A stretch of 64,000 nt of DNA from Bacteroidota bacterium (lineage in GTDB: Bacteria > Bacteroidota > Bacteroidia > Bacteroidales > UBA12481), in assembly GCA_018669475.1 (NCBI GenBank), contig JABHCC010000117.1:19600-83599 (forward strand), given 5' to 3'. This document shows positions 27,296 to 36,446 of the stretch, in pieces (within the stretch, counting starts at the first letter, position 1; every line of letters begins with the position of its first letter). The notes under the pieces are model-generated. The model had not been told where the DNA came from, did not search any database, and was given only the letters and a program-made list of their open reading frames with translations. Position numbers and translations under genes: made by a program.

Positions 27296-27321
27296 TTTGG
27301 AGAGTGATTTTTAAGGCATTG

Positions 27322-27348
27322 GCCGGTTCTTTTGAGCCGGCTTTTTTT
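27322..27348 (+). terminator. Rho-independent terminator after tRNA-Ser
   Basis: GCCGGTTC-TTTT-GAGCCGGC forms an 8-bp stem with one G-T pair, followed by seven Ts. It lies 70 nt downstream of the tRNA. Confidence 0.88.
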
Positions 27349-27625
27349 GTGTGGCGTACACATCATTGAGGGACAGGATCCTTCACGAATATTTTGTTAA
27401 TCTGAATGTCCAGCCATACCTGAAAACTTAATTCATGAGATTTGCTGCTTGAGTTTTGGTAATCTACTTGATTTTTGATGTACAATTAGATGCTGGATTA
27501 TTACAGTTTACATCTTGAAGGTATTGATAAAATACCATCCTATTTTGTATTTAATGCAGTTTTTGAATGATCTATCAGGTCTGGGTAGAAATTCCTAAAT
27601 TGCAGATTGAACTAATTCTAAAGCT

Positions 27626-30154
27626 ATGTTCCAATCAAAAAGCTTCCGTTTTTCATTGCCTATACTGGCAGTTATAATCACCACACTGTTAATTGTGCAA
27701 GGGGATATAGTTCAGAAATCAGATGTGGAATACACTCCAAACGACTGGTTATTAGCTCAGAGAGTATTCCCACATGGGTATATAAATCCAGATGCATATG
27801 AGGCTTCCCGCCAACAGGCAATTTCTTTACAGGAAGAACTTAAACAACTAAAGTCAGGTGGAGAAGAATGGGAATTTGCCGGTCCATTTAATGTTGGAGG
27901 GCGAGTAACTGACGTTGAAATGCATCCAAGCGATCCTTATATAATATACACTTGTGCAGCTTCAGGAGGAATATACAAATCAATCGACCAAGGAAGGGAA
28001 TGGGTACAGATTTTTGATGGTTATGAAACGCAATCAATTGGGGACATGGCTATTGCAAAAACAGACAAGCGGATTCTTTATGTTGGAACAGGTGAACCAA
28101 ATGGAGGGACCGGATCTGTTACTTATGATGGTTATGGAGTATATAAATCAAATGATGAAGGAGAAAGCTTTACTCATATAGGATTAAAAAATGCCGGAGG
28201 AATTGGGAAAGTAGAGATTGATCCCACAAATTCTGATATAGTTTTTGTAGCAGCAATGGGTAACTTGTTTTCAAACAATCCTGAAAGAGGCATTTATAGA
28301 ACCCTTGATGGTGGAGCAACATGGGAAAATGTACTTTATATTTCTGATTCAACAGGTGGAATTGATGTTGTTATTCATCCCAATCATCCTGATACAATAT
28401 TTGCCACCATGTGGGAAAGAACTCGATCCGCCGAAAAAAGAACATATGGTGGCAATTCCAGTGGTATGTTCAGATCTTATGATGGTGGAGATACCTGGGA
28501 AGAATTAACCAATGGGCTACCTTCTGGTAATATTAGCCGTATAGGTATAGGATTATGTGAATCACAGCCAGATATAATGTATGGTCATTATTCAGATCAT
28601 AATAAAAAATGGATTGACCTTTTTAAAACGACTGATGGAGGTGACCATTGGGTACCCACAAATTCAGATATAGAGGGGAATTATTGGAGAGGAAAAGTCC
28701 ATGTAGATCCAACTAATCCCGACATCGTGTGGTCGACGGGTGTATATATGTGGTATTCAAATGATGGAGCACAATCTTGGAAAACAATAAGTGGTCAGGA
28801 TTTCTGGGTTGACCAGCACGCTGTGTACGTTCATCCTCAAAACAACCAGTTTGTTGTTATTGGAAACGATGGTGGTGTTTATGTTTCTTATAATGGCTCA
28901 ACTACAAATCTCAAAGTCATGACTTTGCCTATTACTCAGTTCTATACCTGCGAAGTTAATCCTCATGATGTGAATGACATTATGGGAGGAACCCAGGATC
29001 GGGGAACACAAAGATCAGAAACAGGTAATCCAATGGAATGGGAAAGCATATATGGTGGTGATGGATTTGTCGTTCGGGTAGATCCAAGTGATCCAAAATA
29101 TATGTATGCGGCCTCTCAACGAGGTGGATTCGGAAGATCCACTAACGGAGGACAAAGATTCAGTGGAGCAAATCCGAACAGGAATGACAGATATAACTGG
29201 AAAACTCCATACGTTTTAGATCCAAATAATTCAAGGATAGTTTACTTAGGATCACATCGCGTTTATCGTTCAACAAATAGAGCGGTGACATGGAGCAGAA
29301 TCAGCGATGATCTTACAAATGGCGATCAACCACCCTGGAATTATGGAACTATAACAACACTTGCTGTATCACCAGTAAATTCAAAAATACTTTATGCCGG
29401 AACTGATGATGGAAATGTTTGGGTTAACCCAGATATATCTATCAGCAATAACTGGACTAAAGTATCGGATGATCTTCCATGGAGATGGGTGAGTTGTGTT
29501 GCGACTGACCCGCATGATGCTAATACTGCATATGTTACATTCACAGGATTAAGGTATTTTGATTATGTTCCTCATGTGTTTAAGACTACAGATTTAGGAG
29601 CTACCTGGATTGATATATCCAGCAATCTTCCTGATTTTCCTGTGAATAATATTCAGATTGATCCAGATATCAAAGACTATTATTACCTGGCTACTGATGG
29701 AGGTGTATTTGCTACTTATAATTCAGGAGATAGCTGGGAATTGATGGCACCTGGCATACCGAATGCACCTGTACTTGACCTGAATATTCACAAGACAACG
29801 CGTACTCTTTTAGCGGCAACATTTGGAAGATCAATGTGGAGAATTAATTTGCCAATCGCCAGCTCAATACATGATAGCAGGGTAGTAACTTCCAACTTGA
29901 AAGTCTATCCAAATCCTTCTACGGATCAGGTTAATATAAATATTTCTCTGGATCAGCCGCAGGAGGGGCAATTATTAGTATTTGATATCAATGGAAGAAT
30001 TGTTACCAAGATTCACGAGGGGATTTTCCATGCAGGGGAAGAAGAATTTATCTGGAATGGCAATACATCCAGGGGACAGCGAATTCCGGGCACTTATATA
30101 TGCCGATTAGTAAGCAATAAAACCACTAAAGCCATCAGGATCCAGATTCAATAA
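27626..30154 (+). CDS. Secreted beta-propeller (sortilin/BNR-like) protein with T9SS sorting domain
   Basis: The 842-aa protein has an N-terminal membrane/signal segment (LPILAVIITTLLIVQG). A long repeat region follows with phrases such as GGIYKSIDQGREWVQIFDG, GIYRTLDGGATWENV, GMFRSYDGGDTWEEL and GVFATYNSGDSWELMAPGIP, the Asp-box repeats of sialidase/VPS10-type propellers. The last 80 residues (LKVYPNPSTDQVNINISLDQPQEGQLLVFDINGRIV) form a type A T9SS sorting domain, so it is exported to the surface or outside. No sialidase catalytic set was identified; binding or glycan-related roles are possible. It stands alone after the tRNA terminator. Confidence 0.82.
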   Translation: MFQSKSFRFSLPILAVIITTLLIVQGDIVQKSDVEYTPNDWLLAQRVFPHGYINPDAYEASRQQAISLQEELKQLKSGGEEWEFAGPFNVGGRVTDVEMHPSDPYIIYTCAASGGIYKSIDQGREWVQIFDGYETQSIGDMAIAKTDKRILYVGTGEPNGGTGSVTYDGYGVYKSNDEGESFTHIGLKNAGGIGKVEIDPTNSDIVFVAAMGNLFSNNPERGIYRTLDGGATWENVLYISDSTGGIDVVIHPNHPDTIFATMWERTRSAEKRTYGGNSSGMFRSYDGGDTWEELTNGLPSGNISRIGIGLCESQPDIMYGHYSDHNKKWIDLFKTTDGGDHWVPTNSDIEGNYWRGKVHVDPTNPDIVWSTGVYMWYSNDGAQSWKTISGQDFWVDQHAVYVHPQNNQFVVIGNDGGVYVSYNGSTTNLKVMTLPITQFYTCEVNPHDVNDIMGGTQDRGTQRSETGNPMEWESIYGGDGFVVRVDPSDPKYMYAASQRGGFGRSTNGGQRFSGANPNRNDRYNWKTPYVLDPNNSRIVYLGSHRVYRSTNRAVTWSRISDDLTNGDQPPWNYGTITTLAVSPVNSKILYAGTDDGNVWVNPDISISNNWTKVSDDLPWRWVSCVATDPHDANTAYVTFTGLRYFDYVPHVFKTTDLGATWIDISSNLPDFPVNNIQIDPDIKDYYYLATDGGVFATYNSGDSWELMAPGIPNAPVLDLNIHKTTRTLLAATFGRSMWRINLPIASSIHDSRVVTSNLKVYPNPSTDQVNINISLDQPQEGQLLVFDINGRIVTKIHEGIFHAGEEEFIWNGNTSRGQRIPGTYICRLVSNKTTKAIRIQIQ

Positions 30155-30384
30155 GGTCGCAGGCCAATAGTAAAATAAAGAATTGATCCACCGTATGGCG
30201 TGCGCATTAATAAATACTTACTATGGTGGTTGGGTGTTTAACTTCTTTTTCAATTGTATATAATTGCTCTTAAAGTTATTGGATAGTTTTTGCAAGTCTC
30301 ATTCGAATTAGAACAATATTATCATGAACTGTTGGGATGTTGGAAACTCTAAGAGATCTTAATAGTTGCAAAACAACCGTTATA

Positions 30385-31404
30385 TCAGTCTTTGATGCAG
30401 CGGACCGAATTCCCGTGATCGTGGCGTTCGTCGCCTCGATATACATCATCCTTGTAGCAGCTCAGTTCCCGGCACCATCCTTCGTGCGACAAACCAATCT
30501 CTGAAGACGACCAAAAGGAGGCTCCATATCCCACCATAAGGACTAAACCTTTGGGCGCGCGATTGCCACCCGGAAGAGCTTTGAACCCACTGCTATTATC
30601 ACCATTCAGATCGTATTTCCAACCAGATATTGATTTTAGCTTAATCCCAACATCTCCAGAACTTCGCCACCAGGTATCATCTGCATCGGATGAACTCATC
30701 CCAAGATGTTTCTCCAATATCTTCCATTCCTCATCACTTGGTAAATGCCATCCTTTTGGACATGAAATATTTGCAGCATTCCAATTGTACAGTACCCCGT
30801 AGGTACGATAATTGTCCGTTGACTTTGCCTCAGCAACATTATTACCATTATAACCATTCACATAATAATACGCCTCATCAGTAGAACCTTCAAATGCGCT
30901 TGATACTACAGGTAAATAGGCTAGGTTTTCAGCCATCCAACACTGTTCACCAATTATTACCGTCTCATATTGATTGCCATCTCGTATATCGCTAAAACTT
31001 TCATTAATAGTGACAATTACCTCATCTGTTTCTTCAATAATATCTGCTCCATCTTCCTCGGTGATTATGCCTTCTTCAATAAGTTCATTAATTGCATTAA
31101 TAACTGCTTTTAACTGATTTGAAGCTGCTTTCTCATTTCCTTTTGTCAGGCTTTTCTTCGCATTTTCAAGCTTTGAGATCAGGGATTTGGATATTCCCTC
31201 GTCCAAAATTCCTTCGCTCACATATTTTTCAATCAACTGAATAATTTCATCAATGGATGAAATAGAGATGTTTGAGTTTTTTAACTGATTAGACTGTGTC
31301 ATTTCATTTTGTAGCTTAGTGTCTAGCATAATTTCATCCTTCTGACAAGATGATCCTGCACTGATTACTAAGGCAATTACCAATAATTTAAATAGAGTTT
31401 TCAT
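30385..31404 (-). CDS. FISUMP-domain lipoprotein
   Basis: The 339-aa protein has a lipobox at residues 17-20 (GSSC) after a hydrophobic signal. Residues 40-140 are helical and charged (KLENAKKSLTKGNEKAASNQLKAVINAINELIEEG). The C-terminal 190 residues are a FISUMP domain (Fibrobacter succinogenes major paralogue): CWMAENLAYLP, YGVLYNWNAA, CPKGWHLPSDEEWKILEKHLG, GFKALPGGNR, ASFWSSSE, NSVRCIKD. It is a predicted surface lipoprotein. Function is unknown, and paralogues are usually numerous in such genomes. Confidence 0.82.
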   Translation of the reverse strand: MKTLFKLLVIALVISAGSSCQKDEIMLDTKLQNEMTQSNQLKNSNISISSIDEIIQLIEKYVSEGILDEGISKSLISKLENAKKSLTKGNEKAASNQLKAVINAINELIEEGIITEEDGADIIEETDEVIVTINESFSDIRDGNQYETVIIGEQCWMAENLAYLPVVSSAFEGSTDEAYYYVNGYNGNNVAEAKSTDNYRTYGVLYNWNAANISCPKGWHLPSDEEWKILEKHLGMSSSDADDTWWRSSGDVGIKLKSISGWKYDLNGDNSSGFKALPGGNRAPKGLVLMVGYGASFWSSSEIGLSHEGWCRELSCYKDDVYRGDERHDHGNSVRCIKD

Positions 31405-32253
31405 GATGTATATTTTTTTGATATATGAAACTTCCTGTAAGTAAAGGCCAAATATCTCTGACCGCTTTAATGATTCTTATAAGTATTCTTTTCAACTTTT
31501 CATATCCTTAATGTTTCAGCAATTGAAAGGTCACCTACTGAGTGAGGTGCTTTTTGTATGGATCATATCCTTGATCAATAGTTGAGGTATAATTCTTGAT
31601 AACCAGGGACAGTGATATTTTGATCCTGGCCTATCACATAGATAGTTAAGAAAAAGGTCTGGAATTGAATGGTTTTCATTTAGCATTGGATTATGGTTTA
31701 ATTAGTTATACTGTTGTACTCACAATCGCATAATAAAATTAGACCATATCCGTATCGGAAATGTCAAGCTTTCAATCATATTCTTTCGATTTACAATTAA
31801 AAGCTTTAAAAACCTTTCAAAGGCTATTACATCTTAGATTTAAGTCCATATTTACAATTGAATCTTGAAAATTTTTGAATGAAAAGATTGTGGAGATACT
31901 CCGGCATATTCCGAAGTGGCTACCATTTGGGATCCGCCTCGCAGTCAACTCTCACAATATTAATATTGCCAACCTGGCCAGCAACACTATGAAATTTATA
32001 AAAAGTCCATTCAGCTGGATGCCAAAATGTCTGCTTTAGAGTTTGGGAGGTAAAATCATCACCGAGGCACAATGCACTGGTATAAGCCAGGCTTTTTCAT
32101 GCTCCTGACATGCAGTTGGTCACCTTTTGTGTCATCTTTTCAGGTGCTTATTAGGGACCTTCATTGCACAGATCTGAACTAGGCCCCTAATAAGTCTCAC
32201 AGGGTCAATGTCCGGGCCGTAACGATCCATCATATGTATATGTAAATATATCA
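31405..32253. other. 849-bp gap without an intact gene
   Basis: All frames are broken by stops and no protein family was recognised. Its right part (31870-32220) has a more gene-like composition than the AT-rich left part and may be a decayed insertion. The only clear structure is the inverted repeat at 32147-32194. Confidence 0.5.
32147..32194. repeat. Inverted repeat with 14-bp arms
   Basis: CTTATTAGGGACCT and AGGCCCCTAATAAG are complementary at 13 of 14 positions with a 20-nt spacer. No T-run follows. It could be an old mobile-element end or a structured RNA. Confidence 0.5.
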
Positions 32254-32572
32254 TCATAGCTGCTTGTTTTTAAATGGAATAGTAAAATAAAACTGAGAAC
32301 CTTTGCCTTCTTCTGATTCTACCCAGATTTCTCCTCCTAGCATTTCTAAATAGGCTTTTGATATGGACAGGCCTAATCCAGCTCCCTCATAAGCTCTGGC
32401 CTTATGACGATCAGCCTGAATAAAGCGCTCAAAAACATTCTGTTGAAGTTATTTTGGAATACCAATACCTGTGTCTTTTACGAAAAATTCAATGAACTTA
32501 CTTTTTAGCTGACAGCCAAATTCAATGCCACCCTGATTTGTATACTTAATAGAATATTTGATGAGGTTTGCC
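32254..32572 (-). pseudogene. Histidine kinase remnant (C-terminal ATPase domain)
   Basis: Translation of the minus strand gives an N-box-like NLIKYSIKYTNQGG, then FFVKDTGIGIPK, an in-frame TAA, LQQNVFERFIQADR, GAGLGLSISKAYLEMLGGEIWVESEEGKGSQFYFTIPF and a stop. That is the C-terminal half of a HATPase_c domain, with N, G1, F and G2 boxes. Everything upstream of the N-box is gone: at about 32565 the sequence passes directly into an LtrA remnant on the other strand. The internal stop and missing dimerisation domain mark it as dead. Confidence 0.85.
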
Positions 32573-33433
32573 TTGCCTTATGTCGTTATCCGAATCCTCG
32601 GGATAGGATTATATGTGCGGGTTACGACCACCTTACATTCCGCAAGGACTTCTATAATCGTATTTACATCTATCGCAACTATAGGAATGGCTACTGTGTT
32701 GGTTGGGATATTTACCGAACCGGATGTGCGTATTTGGTGGTGGTTGGCTGCAATTGTTTTTGATATGCTTGCCGGACTTGTTGCCGGGCGTCTTGAGGGT
32801 TAGTCGGTACATCCAAAACATTTTGCAGAGCGACACGGTTTGATCATTATAATAGCTCTTGGAGAATCATTGATTGTTGCAGCAAGTGCTATAGCCACTC
32901 AGGGAATAACTACGGAGCTAATTATTGTGGGTGGATTGACTTTATTAATTACCTGTCTTCTTTAGTGGAGTTATTTTGCCTGGATTATAGAATATCTTGA
33001 AGATTATTTTTCTCAAAAATCCGGAGGGGATCAAAATGCTATGGCAAGAGATGTGTATAGCTTAATGCACTTTCCAATTGTAGCCGGTATAATTGGTATT
33101 GCCGTTGGATTTGAAATAATCTTATCCCATCCACATGATCTTCTGACTGTCCCTTTAGCTGCGGCAGTAGGTGGGGGATTTGTACTATTTATTGGATTTA
33201 CCGGTGCAGCAGTATTCAGGTCAAGCGGACTGTTCCTTGTTCCCCGAACCGCTATTCTTATTTTAACGTGTATAGGTGTAGTTTTTTCTGTTGGACACCC
33301 ACCTCAATTAATACTATGTGTGCTATCCGCAAGCCTGGCCCTGCTGATTATCATTGAATGGAAAAAGTGTCGTCACTTTTATCTGAATATAGTTAAGGAC
33401 AGGAGAACAATCATATTAATACGTAGAATTTAA
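32558..33433 (+). pseudogene. Low-temperature-requirement protein A (LtrA-like) remnant
   Basis: One continuous reading frame with two internal TAG stops (32801 and about 32963) encodes RFALPYVVIRILGIGLYVRV, HFAERHGLIIIIALGESLIVAAS and a membrane-rich C-terminus (FPIVAGIIGIAVGFEIILSHP). HFAERHG...IALGES is the LtrA signature. By comparison with the family, both TAGs look like former Trp codons (TGG). The N-terminal third is missing, cut at the junction with the kinase remnant. The two ORFs in the track (32558-32803 and 33041-33433) are pieces of this gene. Confidence 0.82.
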
Positions 33434-33620
33434 AGCAAATGATCTTGAAAAAATTAAGAAGTTTTATACTAACTCTTTTGATTGGACTTTTACAGATTTG
33501 GTAGATGTTAAACCAATAGGAGCTGAAGCGCATATTGATTCATCAATAGGTCCATCTATTGACTCGGTTGGATTGGAAAGAGCAGCGCATGTGTTCGCTT
33601 TGCCAGAGCTGAATGTGTAG
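33423..33620 (+). pseudogene. VOC (glyoxalase/bleomycin-resistance-like) fragment
   Basis: Overlapping the end of the LtrA remnant in another frame, 65 codons encode VEFKANDLEKIKKFYTNSFDWTFTD, the typical first strand and helix of a VOC-family protein. The following residues (VDVKPIGAEAHIDSSIGPSIDSVGLERAAHVFALPELNV) do not look like VOC and end in TAG, suggesting a deletion fusion. No start codon or complete domain remains. Confidence 0.55.
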
Positions 33621-33953
33621 TACCAGCATTGCCCATTTACAATAAAGGGAAGATTAGAGTTAATAAAAGGATTGAGGACTTTTTAATCCATTTTAGCCGT
33701 ATATTATTGCTAATTAACATAAAGTAAAGGTGTTTTTGTTCTTGAAAACTGCCTTAGGTTTTGTTTTTTAATAAACTTATCAAAAATTCAAATAAAAGGT
33801 TAACTCCAAACTGAATGGACATCTGAATGTTAGAGTGCTCCCACTCTTTGATATGATCAAACCATCTCTTATCTTTAGGCTACACTGGGGGATTACTATT
33901 GACAAAAAACAGAATGTTTATGGTAATAGATATTTTTATTCAAATCCTTTGAT
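33621..33953. other. AT-rich leader region of the hybrid kinase, with two palindromes
   Basis: No gene is seen. Two adjacent inverted repeats lie about 100 nt before the kinase start: AGAGTG-CTCC-CACTCT (33832-33847) and TTTGAT-ATG-ATCAAA (33847-33861). The motif CTTTGATATGAT from the second recurs over the start codon (33947-33958). Confidence 0.4.
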
Positions 33954-36446
33954 ATGATGAGTTATTCAGATCTTACAAAAGAAGAGTTGATTGCTATAGT
34001 TGAGAAACTTGAACGAGAGAGAAAAGATCTTAGAGATAGACCAGAATTAACTTTTGAGCAAGCTGCTGTGGGTATAGCGTTTGTTTCAGGCAAAGGGGAA
34101 ATCATAAAGGTCAATAATAAATTCGCACAATTATTTGGCACTGACCCTGTAGATATGATTTCCAGTAATGTAAATGATATAAGCCATCCAGATGATCCAA
34201 ATATAGATAATAGTGAAGTACGTAAAGTTTGGACAGGAGAATTGGATGAGTTGGAAATAAAAAAGAGATATATCAAAAAAGATAAATCTGTATTTTGGGC
34301 TAACCTTACATTATCCCTTGCAAAGTCTGCTAAAAATGAACCAAATTATTTTATTGCTGTTTTGCAAGATATCACGGAAAAGAAATCTGCCGAAGATAAT
34401 TTTTTTAAAGAAAGACAGTTCACTGATAAATTAATAAATAGCCTGCCAGGGATTTTTTATTTGTACTCAATTGATGGCAATGAAACTCAATTAATAAAAT
34501 GGAATAAGAATCATGAGAAAGTAACTGGCTATTCAACAGAAGAATTAAGGGGGATGACAGTTTTTGATTTTTTCTCCAAAAAAGAATCTCCAGCAATAAG
34601 AGCCGCTTTAAATAATATAATAAAGAAAGGGAAGGTTGCTATAGAAGCTAATCTCAAGCTAAAAAGCGGTGAACTAATTCCTCATTATTTCGAAGGACAT
34701 TTGTTATCAGATATTGATGAATATTTCTTTTTAGGAGTTGGCTTGGATATTTCAGAGCAGTATAAAGCCCAGAAAGTACTCAGGAAAAGTGAAGAAAAAT
34801 ATGCTGCTGTGGTTGAAAACAGTAACGATGGTATTGTTATACATAAAGCAGGTAGGGTTATTTATGTGAATCCTATTGTTGAGAAGGAATTGGGTTATGA
34901 TCCAAAAGAAGTCATTGGAAAAGACTTGACGGATTTTATAGCTCCTGAATACCAAAAAATTGTTGCACAAAGGGTTATGGATCGACTTTTGGGTAAATCA
35001 GTACCCAAAATTACAATTGTTGATTTGGTACGAAAAGATACAAGCCGACTGTCAGTAGAATTAAACACTTCCTTAATTAAATATGAAGGGGAGAAAGCAT
35101 TTCTGGTTACCATACGTGATATTACTGAAAGAAAAATTGCCGAAAGCAAACTAAGGGAAAGTGAATCTAAATTAAAGGAGGCACAAGAGATAGCAAAAAT
35201 TGGGCATTGGGTTTTAGATCTTGTCGAAAATTCATTAGAGTGGTCTGATGAGGTATACCGGATATTTGGATTAAAACCACAGGGATTCAAAGCTACTTAT
35301 GAAGCTTTTCTCGACAACATTCATCCTGACGACAGAGATATGACTAATGAAGCTTATAGCGACTCTCTGGTTAACAAGAAACCTTATGAAATAGTGCATA
35401 GGCTAAAACTGAAGGATGGAACTATCAAATATGTTATTGAAAAATGTGAAAGCACATTTGATAAAAATGGCGAACCGCTCCGTTCTGTTGGGACTGTGCA
35501 GGATATCACAAAACAAATAGAATTTGAAAATAAACTAAAAGCGAGTGAAGAGAAATTCAGACGCATATTTGAAACAACTCAAGATGGTTATTTGCTTGCT
35601 GATATTGAAGGCAATTTAGGTTCTGCAAATCCTTCAGCTATTAGAATTCTGGGATATAATAATGAGGAAGAGTTAATTGGCAAATCCTTAGGTCGTGATA
35701 TTTATACAGACGATAAACAAAGAGAAAAGACCTTAAAAGAGTTATTTATCAATGATAAGGTTCTCAATAGAGAGCTAATATTTAGGAAAAAAAATAAGGA
35801 TGAAATATATGTAGAGTGTAATATTCAGGCAATTAGAAATACTCAAGGTGAAGTTATTGCAACAGAAGGTACCTTCAGAGATATTACTAAGCGTAAACTG
35901 GCAGAAGAAGAATTAAAAAAATATCAAAACAATCTTGAAGGACTTGTTAAAGAAAGAACCATAGAGCTGGAAAAATCTCATAAAGAAAATTTAAAACTAT
36001 CTAAAGCTATTGATCACAGTTATGCTACAGTGGTGATTACTGATAAGGATGGAAATATTGAATATGTAAATCCAAATTTCACCAGAACTACCGGATATTC
36101 AGCTGATGAAGCAATGAATCAGAATCCAAGAATCCTGAAATCCAACCAAATGTCACAATCACATTATAAAGAAATGTGGGATACAATACTGGCGGGCGAA
36201 ATATGGAAGGGTGATTTTATAAACAAAAAGAAAAATGGAGACATCTATTGGGAAAGTGCTATAATCTCCCCTTTTTATAATGAAAAAAATGAAATTACTC
36301 ATTTTGTGGCGGTTAAAGAGGACATAACCAAAAGAAAAAGAGCCGAAGAAGAACTTGAACTATTTAAAACTTTTCCGATTCATCAACTGAAGGATTTGGC
36401 ATGGCTGATCTGGATGGTAATATTCTTTATCAAAATAATGCATTAA
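33954..36446 (+). CDS. Multi-PAS sensor, N-terminal part of a frameshifted hybrid histidine kinase
   Basis: The 830-aa frame encodes a short coiled start (TKEELIAIVEKLERERKDL) and about six PAS/PAC units, each ending in the linker type DITERKxAE, for example near residues 140, 275, 395, 520, 645 and 810. A PAS_3-type unit reads IGHWVLDLVENSLEWSDEVYRIFG. There is no signal peptide or membrane helix, so it is cytoplasmic. After AEEELELFKTF the frame goes out of register and ends in a nonsense tail (PIHQLKDLAWLIWMVIFFIKIMH). The expected next PAS unit continues in the -1 frame as the following ORF. Treat the two ORFs as one broken gene of about 1,650 codons. Confidence 0.85.
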   Translation: MMSYSDLTKEELIAIVEKLERERKDLRDRPELTFEQAAVGIAFVSGKGEIIKVNNKFAQLFGTDPVDMISSNVNDISHPDDPNIDNSEVRKVWTGELDELEIKKRYIKKDKSVFWANLTLSLAKSAKNEPNYFIAVLQDITEKKSAEDNFFKERQFTDKLINSLPGIFYLYSIDGNETQLIKWNKNHEKVTGYSTEELRGMTVFDFFSKKESPAIRAALNNIIKKGKVAIEANLKLKSGELIPHYFEGHLLSDIDEYFFLGVGLDISEQYKAQKVLRKSEEKYAAVVENSNDGIVIHKAGRVIYVNPIVEKELGYDPKEVIGKDLTDFIAPEYQKIVAQRVMDRLLGKSVPKITIVDLVRKDTSRLSVELNTSLIKYEGEKAFLVTIRDITERKIAESKLRESESKLKEAQEIAKIGHWVLDLVENSLEWSDEVYRIFGLKPQGFKATYEAFLDNIHPDDRDMTNEAYSDSLVNKKPYEIVHRLKLKDGTIKYVIEKCESTFDKNGEPLRSVGTVQDITKQIEFENKLKASEEKFRRIFETTQDGYLLADIEGNLGSANPSAIRILGYNNEEELIGKSLGRDIYTDDKQREKTLKELFINDKVLNRELIFRKKNKDEIYVECNIQAIRNTQGEVIATEGTFRDITKRKLAEEELKKYQNNLEGLVKERTIELEKSHKENLKLSKAIDHSYATVVITDKDGNIEYVNPNFTRTTGYSADEAMNQNPRILKSNQMSQSHYKEMWDTILAGEIWKGDFINKKKNGDIYWESAIISPFYNEKNEITHFVAVKEDITKRKRAEEELELFKTFPIHQLKDLAWLIWMVIFFIKIMH
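36372..36384 (+). other. Frameshift site in the hybrid kinase
   Basis: The first frame reads TTT AAA ACT TTT CCG ATT. Adding one base in the four-T run restores FKTFSDSSTEGFGMADLDG, which matches the sister PAS units (FKMFADGSGEGFGMADLDS). This is a one-base loss by mutation or by sequencing. Confidence 0.8.

Noticed and set aside
31870-32220. Transposase remnant
   Set aside because: Composition looks gene-like but no transposase motif could be recognised in any frame.
32558-33433. Amber (TAG) recoding in an active LtrA protein
   Set aside because: The N-terminal third is missing at the junction with another remnant, so the gene is dead regardless.
36360-36446. Programmed -1 ribosomal frameshift joining the two kinase ORFs
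   Set aside because: No canonical X XXY YYZ slippery heptamer is in frame at the junction; a one-base T-run indel explains it more simply.
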